A stretch of DNA of 64,000 nucleotides, from positions 17,732-81,731 of the forward strand of contig JAPPIG010000032.1 of NCBI GenBank assembly GCA_028820635.1, read 5' to 3'. A program made the translations under genes and the position numbers. The stretch comes from Candidatus Poribacteria bacterium. Lineage in GTDB: Bacteria > Poribacteria > WGA-4E > WGA-3G. A model generated the notes under the pieces. The model was not told where the DNA came from and did no database searches. It saw nothing but the letters and a program-made list of their open reading frames with translations. This document shows, in pieces, positions 61,485 through 64,000 of the stretch (positions within the stretch are counted from its first letter, which is position 1; the number at the start of each line of letters is the position of its first letter).

Positions 61485-62540
61485 ATGATGTCTTCTTCAA
61501 CAAGTGCGATTCTCGGATTAGTCTTTTTAGGTTTAGCGAATGCGTCTGTTTTCTTGATGTTTAAGTTGTGGGGTTATCCATTTGATAAAGAAACACATAA
61601 GAGCGAAGCACCGCGATCGTTAACGCTTCTGCACCGATGCCTCGGTTATGCGTATGCGTTACTTTACATTTTTATGATGTGGCACATGGTACCGCGCTTA
61701 TGGAATTACCAAGTGGAATTACCACCACGCACTGTTGCACACTTGATGCTCGGTATCACTATTGGTGTCCTGATTCTCGTCAAAGTCGCTATCCTTCGGT
61801 TTTTCCGGCATTTTGAGGAAGCAATGCCGTATATTGGTGTGTCTTTACTCATTTGTACTTATCTATTGATAGGATTGTCTGTGCCGTTCACCTTTCGTGA
61901 AACTTTATTACGAACGCAAACAAGAGCGTTTAGTGAAGAAGGTATCGCCAGAACCCGTAAGTTGATTGAAACTGCTGGATTACCAGCGGAGGCACCACTT
62001 GACCAGTTAGCCTCAATGCGAAAACTGCGCGAGGGACAACATGTGTTACAACGTAAATGTGTTGTCTGTCACGATTTACGTACGATTCTTGCGAAGCCGC
62101 GCACACCACCAGATTGGGTGCGTTTGGTCAATCGTATGGCGATAAAGCCTGTTATCGGAGAGCCGATTTTCCCAGAAGAAGAGTGGAGCGTTTCCGCATA
62201 TCTTATCGCAATAACACCTGACATTAAAACAGCAGTCAGACAACAGCGAGCAGAACAGATACGGGCAAATGAAGCAAAAGCAGCTGTTGAAATTGCAGCT
62301 TCTATAATGGAGGTAGAATCGGCAACTGCAGATAATTATGATGAAGTAGAAGCAAAGGCGCTTTTTGAGGACAAATGCTCGCAATGCCACTCTCTTGGCG
62401 ATGTTGAAGATTATCCACCTCGGTCTAAAGAGGAAACAACCGAGATCATTAGTCGAATGATTGAGATTGGACTTTATCTTGAAGAGCCTGAGATTGAGTT
62501 GATTACGCGTTATATAAACGAAAACTATCTTGAAGAATAA
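61485..62540 (+). CDS. Membrane-bound diheme c-type cytochrome
   Basis: 351 residues from the ATG at 61485, with AAAGGAA upstream; a longer frame overlaps the dioxygenase gene. Four membrane helices in the first 160 residues (MSSSTSAILGLVFLGL, LLHRCLGYAYALLYIFMMWHM, RTVAHLMLGITIGVLILV, YIGVSLLICTYLLIGL) with several His that could bind heme b. Then two heme c sites, C192-x-x-C195-H196 (KCVVCH) and C298-x-x-C301-H302 (KCSQCH). Probably passes electrons between quinol and a periplasmic acceptor. Next to oxidative enzymes. Confidence 0.85.
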   Translation: MMSSSTSAILGLVFLGLANASVFLMFKLWGYPFDKETHKSEAPRSLTLLHRCLGYAYALLYIFMMWHMVPRLWNYQVELPPRTVAHLMLGITIGVLILVKVAILRFFRHFEEAMPYIGVSLLICTYLLIGLSVPFTFRETLLRTQTRAFSEEGIARTRKLIETAGLPAEAPLDQLASMRKLREGQHVLQRKCVVCHDLRTILAKPRTPPDWVRLVNRMAIKPVIGEPIFPEEEWSVSAYLIAITPDIKTAVRQQRAEQIRANEAKAAVEIAASIMEVESATADNYDEVEAKALFEDKCSQCHSLGDVEDYPPRSKEETTEIISRMIEIGLYLEEPEIELITRYINENYLEE

Positions 62541-62574
62541 TCATGCGACAAATGGAAGAAGTCTGGAGGATAAA

Positions 62575-63021
62575 ATGAAAACCTTTACACTTACAACAGA
62601 ACATCTGATTGAAAAGCCTCTGGATGAGGTCTTTTCATTTTTTTCTAATGCACATAATCTCGTAGAGATTACACCACCGCAGATGCACTTAGTGGTGCTT
62701 ACCTCCTCTCCAATAAAGATGGAAGTTGGCACACTGATAGACTATCGCTTGAAACTCCGAGGTATTCCTGTCCGATGGCAAAGCGAAATAACTGAATGGA
62801 ATCCGCCGCATTTTTTCGCAGATGAACAACGCAGGGGTCCTTACCGATGTTGGATACATAAACACACATTTGTTGAAACGGATGGCGGAACACTTGTTGG
62901 AGATGAGGTTGAATACGGTGTGCTGGGGGGACAACTGATCAACAAATTTTTGGTTCGACCAGATATAGAAAAGATTTTTGAATATCGTTCACAAAAATTG
63001 CAGGAATTGCTGAATACATAG
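62575..63021 (+). CDS. SRPBCC-family protein
   Basis: 148 residues from the ATG at 62575, which has TGGAGGA upstream. START/SRPBCC fold: KPLDEVFSFFSNAHNLVEITPPQ at the N-terminus and a C-terminal helix with FEYRSQKLQELL. Similar proteins (CDP-paratose epimerase-like or cyclase/dehydrase types) bind hydrophobic ligands. Likely the last gene of the 59435-63021 unit. Confidence 0.87.
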   Translation: MKTFTLTTEHLIEKPLDEVFSFFSNAHNLVEITPPQMHLVVLTSSPIKMEVGTLIDYRLKLRGIPVRWQSEITEWNPPHFFADEQRRGPYRCWIHKHTFVETDGGTLVGDEVEYGVLGGQLINKFLVRPDIEKIFEYRSQKLQELLNT

Positions 63022-63028
63022 TAGAAAA

Positions 63029-63092
63029 GGCGCGGGTTACAACCGCGCCTACAGAGGGACACATACAAGCGCGGTTACAAACCGCGCCTACA
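63029..63092. repeat. Two tandem GC-rich hairpin repeats
   Basis: GGCGCGGGTTACAACCGCGCCTACA (63029-63053) and AGCGCGGTTACAAACCGCGCCTACA (63068-63092). Both hairpins share the TACAA loop and CCTACA tail with the TGTAGG families in reverse. They may serve as terminators for both convergent units. Confidence 0.75.
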
Positions 63093-63107
63093 TTAGATAT
63101 TTACAAA

Positions 63108-63632
63108 CTATTCGTCAAGCCAACTCATCATACTCCGTAAATTCTTTCCGACTTCTTCAATTTCCAATGCTGCTTCCTGCCGTCTAAGTGCTTGCAGCAC
63201 AGGTTGATTAGCCTGATTTTCAAGCACCCACTCTCGTGCGAAAACACCGCCTTGCACGTCTTTGAGAATTTGACGCATTTTTTCCCGAACATCATCGTCA
63301 ATGAGTTGGGGACCGCGCGTCAGGTCGCCATATTCTGCGGTGTTACTTATATCATTACGCATTTTGCTTAACCCACCAGTATAGAGTAGGTCAACAATCA
63401 GTTTCAATTCGTGGAGGCATTCAAAGTATGCCATCTCTGGTTGATAACCTGCCTCAACAAGTGTATCAAAAGCAGCTTTAATGAGCGCAGCGGTCCCACC
63501 ACAAAGGACGGCTTGTTCACCGAAGAGATCCGTTTCTGTTTCCTCGCGGAATGTCGTTTCCATGACTCCAGCGCGTGTACCGCCGATACCTCTTGCATAA
63601 GCAAGTGCTATGTCACGGGCTGCGCGAGTAGT
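63108..63632 (-). pseudogene. ilvC: Ketol-acid reductoisomerase, N-terminal half missing
   Basis: From about 63630 down to the stop the frame is a clean KARI C-terminal domain: [39 protein letters not shown] with metal-binding acids, [18 protein letters not shown] and [16 protein letters not shown]. About 175 residues are present where the whole enzyme has about 330. The NADPH-binding domain and the true start are replaced by antisense transposase sequence. The Met at the start of the longer frame is an artefact. As it stands, it cannot make valine/isoleucine precursors. Confidence 0.85.
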
Positions 63633-63636
63633 GTGT

Positions 63637-64000
63637 CCCGAAAAAAAACGGGATACCTGTCTTGAGGTGCTCAAGCGTATCTGTGCCAATATACCACCCG
63701 GTCTCATCGTATTTGACAGAGGTTTTAATAGACGAAAAGTGTTTACTTTGATCCTTTCACAGGGACATCACTTACTCTGTCGCGCAAAGTCAAATGCTGT
63801 GTTCTATCAGATACCTACGCGCCCCAAACACCCCAAACGAGGGAGACCGCGTCGCTATGGAAATCGTTTGCATCTCCCCTATCTTGCGTATAGAGATATT
63901 GTCGTGAAAAACAAGACACTTTCTGTCGCAGACAAAGTCGTGCGGACAACTGAGTTTTGTCGCAGCAAGTCTCACACAACTTATTTTCACAAATACAGTA
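63637..64000 (+). mobile_element. Partial DDE transposase (5' truncated, runs off the window)
   Basis: The + frame (CTT codon at 63661) is open from about 63637 to the window end: [29 protein letters not shown] with a catalytic-type Asp, [15 protein letters not shown] and KRGRPRRYG. This is the middle of a DDE-type transposase of the IS701/IS4-like superfamily. Its N-terminal part is missing at the joint with ilvC; the C-terminal part lies beyond base 64000. Confidence 0.75.

Overview
The window looks like a piece of a 'Candidatus Poribacteria' genome or a close relative. This is inferred from gene content, not from a marker gene. The signs are phytanoyl-CoA dioxygenases next to Gfo/Idh/MocA oxidoreductases, mandelate-racemase and Rieske genes, many secreted repeat proteins (WD40, TPR, NHL, BNR-like, LamG), an outer-membrane type of envelope (LptF/LptG, a putative beta-barrel), moderate-to-low GC, and dozens of dispersed 25-40 bp palindromic repeats. 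No tRNA, rRNA or CRISPR array was found.

Layout. 1-3543: the tail of one pentapeptide-repeat ion channel and a complete paralogue, with a WD40 protein and an oxidoreductase between them. 3544-6086: a candidate accessory cassette behind a consensus promoter with an overlapping palindrome, coding for a small membrane protein, a Pro-rich peptide and an FRG-domain/TPR protein. 6087-9918: a secreted metalloprotease-TPR protein and an Arg/Gly-rich secreted protein. 10136-10735: a PIN-domain gene cut by the remnant of an insertion sequence. 10868-15241: a dioxygenase/oxidoreductase pair, a secreted protein, nagB and a MOSC protein. 15592-26152: an apparent operon opening with an ECF sigma factor fused through a membrane segment to a beta-propeller, then three membrane-anchored proteins, followed by a trypsin-like protease/TPR protein and two further anchored proteins. 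26175-32474: a reverse-strand block (dehydrogenase, NicO transporter, NHL propeller, propeller/barrel protein, nusB) interrupted by a forward LamG-type protein.

32792-41167 holds the most striking locus. A BlaI-type repressor overlaps a giant BlaR1-like M56 protease whose sensor side is replaced by TPR and thioredoxin-fold modules, followed by two secreted proteins that repeat its C-terminal third. Two identical-arm operators sit on the promoter. Next to it lies a 276 bp MITE-like element with perfect 19 bp ends. 41168-46514: a transpeptidase, a Rieske protein, an epimerase and a tandem triplet of secreted beta-sandwich proteins. 46848-52800: a methyltransferase, LptG/LptF, an aldolase and a prenyl synthase. 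53048-59046: a 567-residue protein with a HEPN-like C-terminus, a LarE-tail-like small protein, an SDR, a VWA protein, a RelA-type zinc finger joined to a winged helix, and purD. 59435-63021: an enolase-superfamily enzyme, a dioxygenase, a diheme membrane cytochrome and a SRPBCC protein. At the right end ilvC is broken and joined to a partial transposase.

Two themes run through the window. Five secreted proteins of at least three unrelated folds end in the same short peptide, around KLAVxWxxxK, which looks like an undescribed C-terminal sorting or anchoring tag. The dispersed palindromes keep constant flanks while their stems change in a compensating way.
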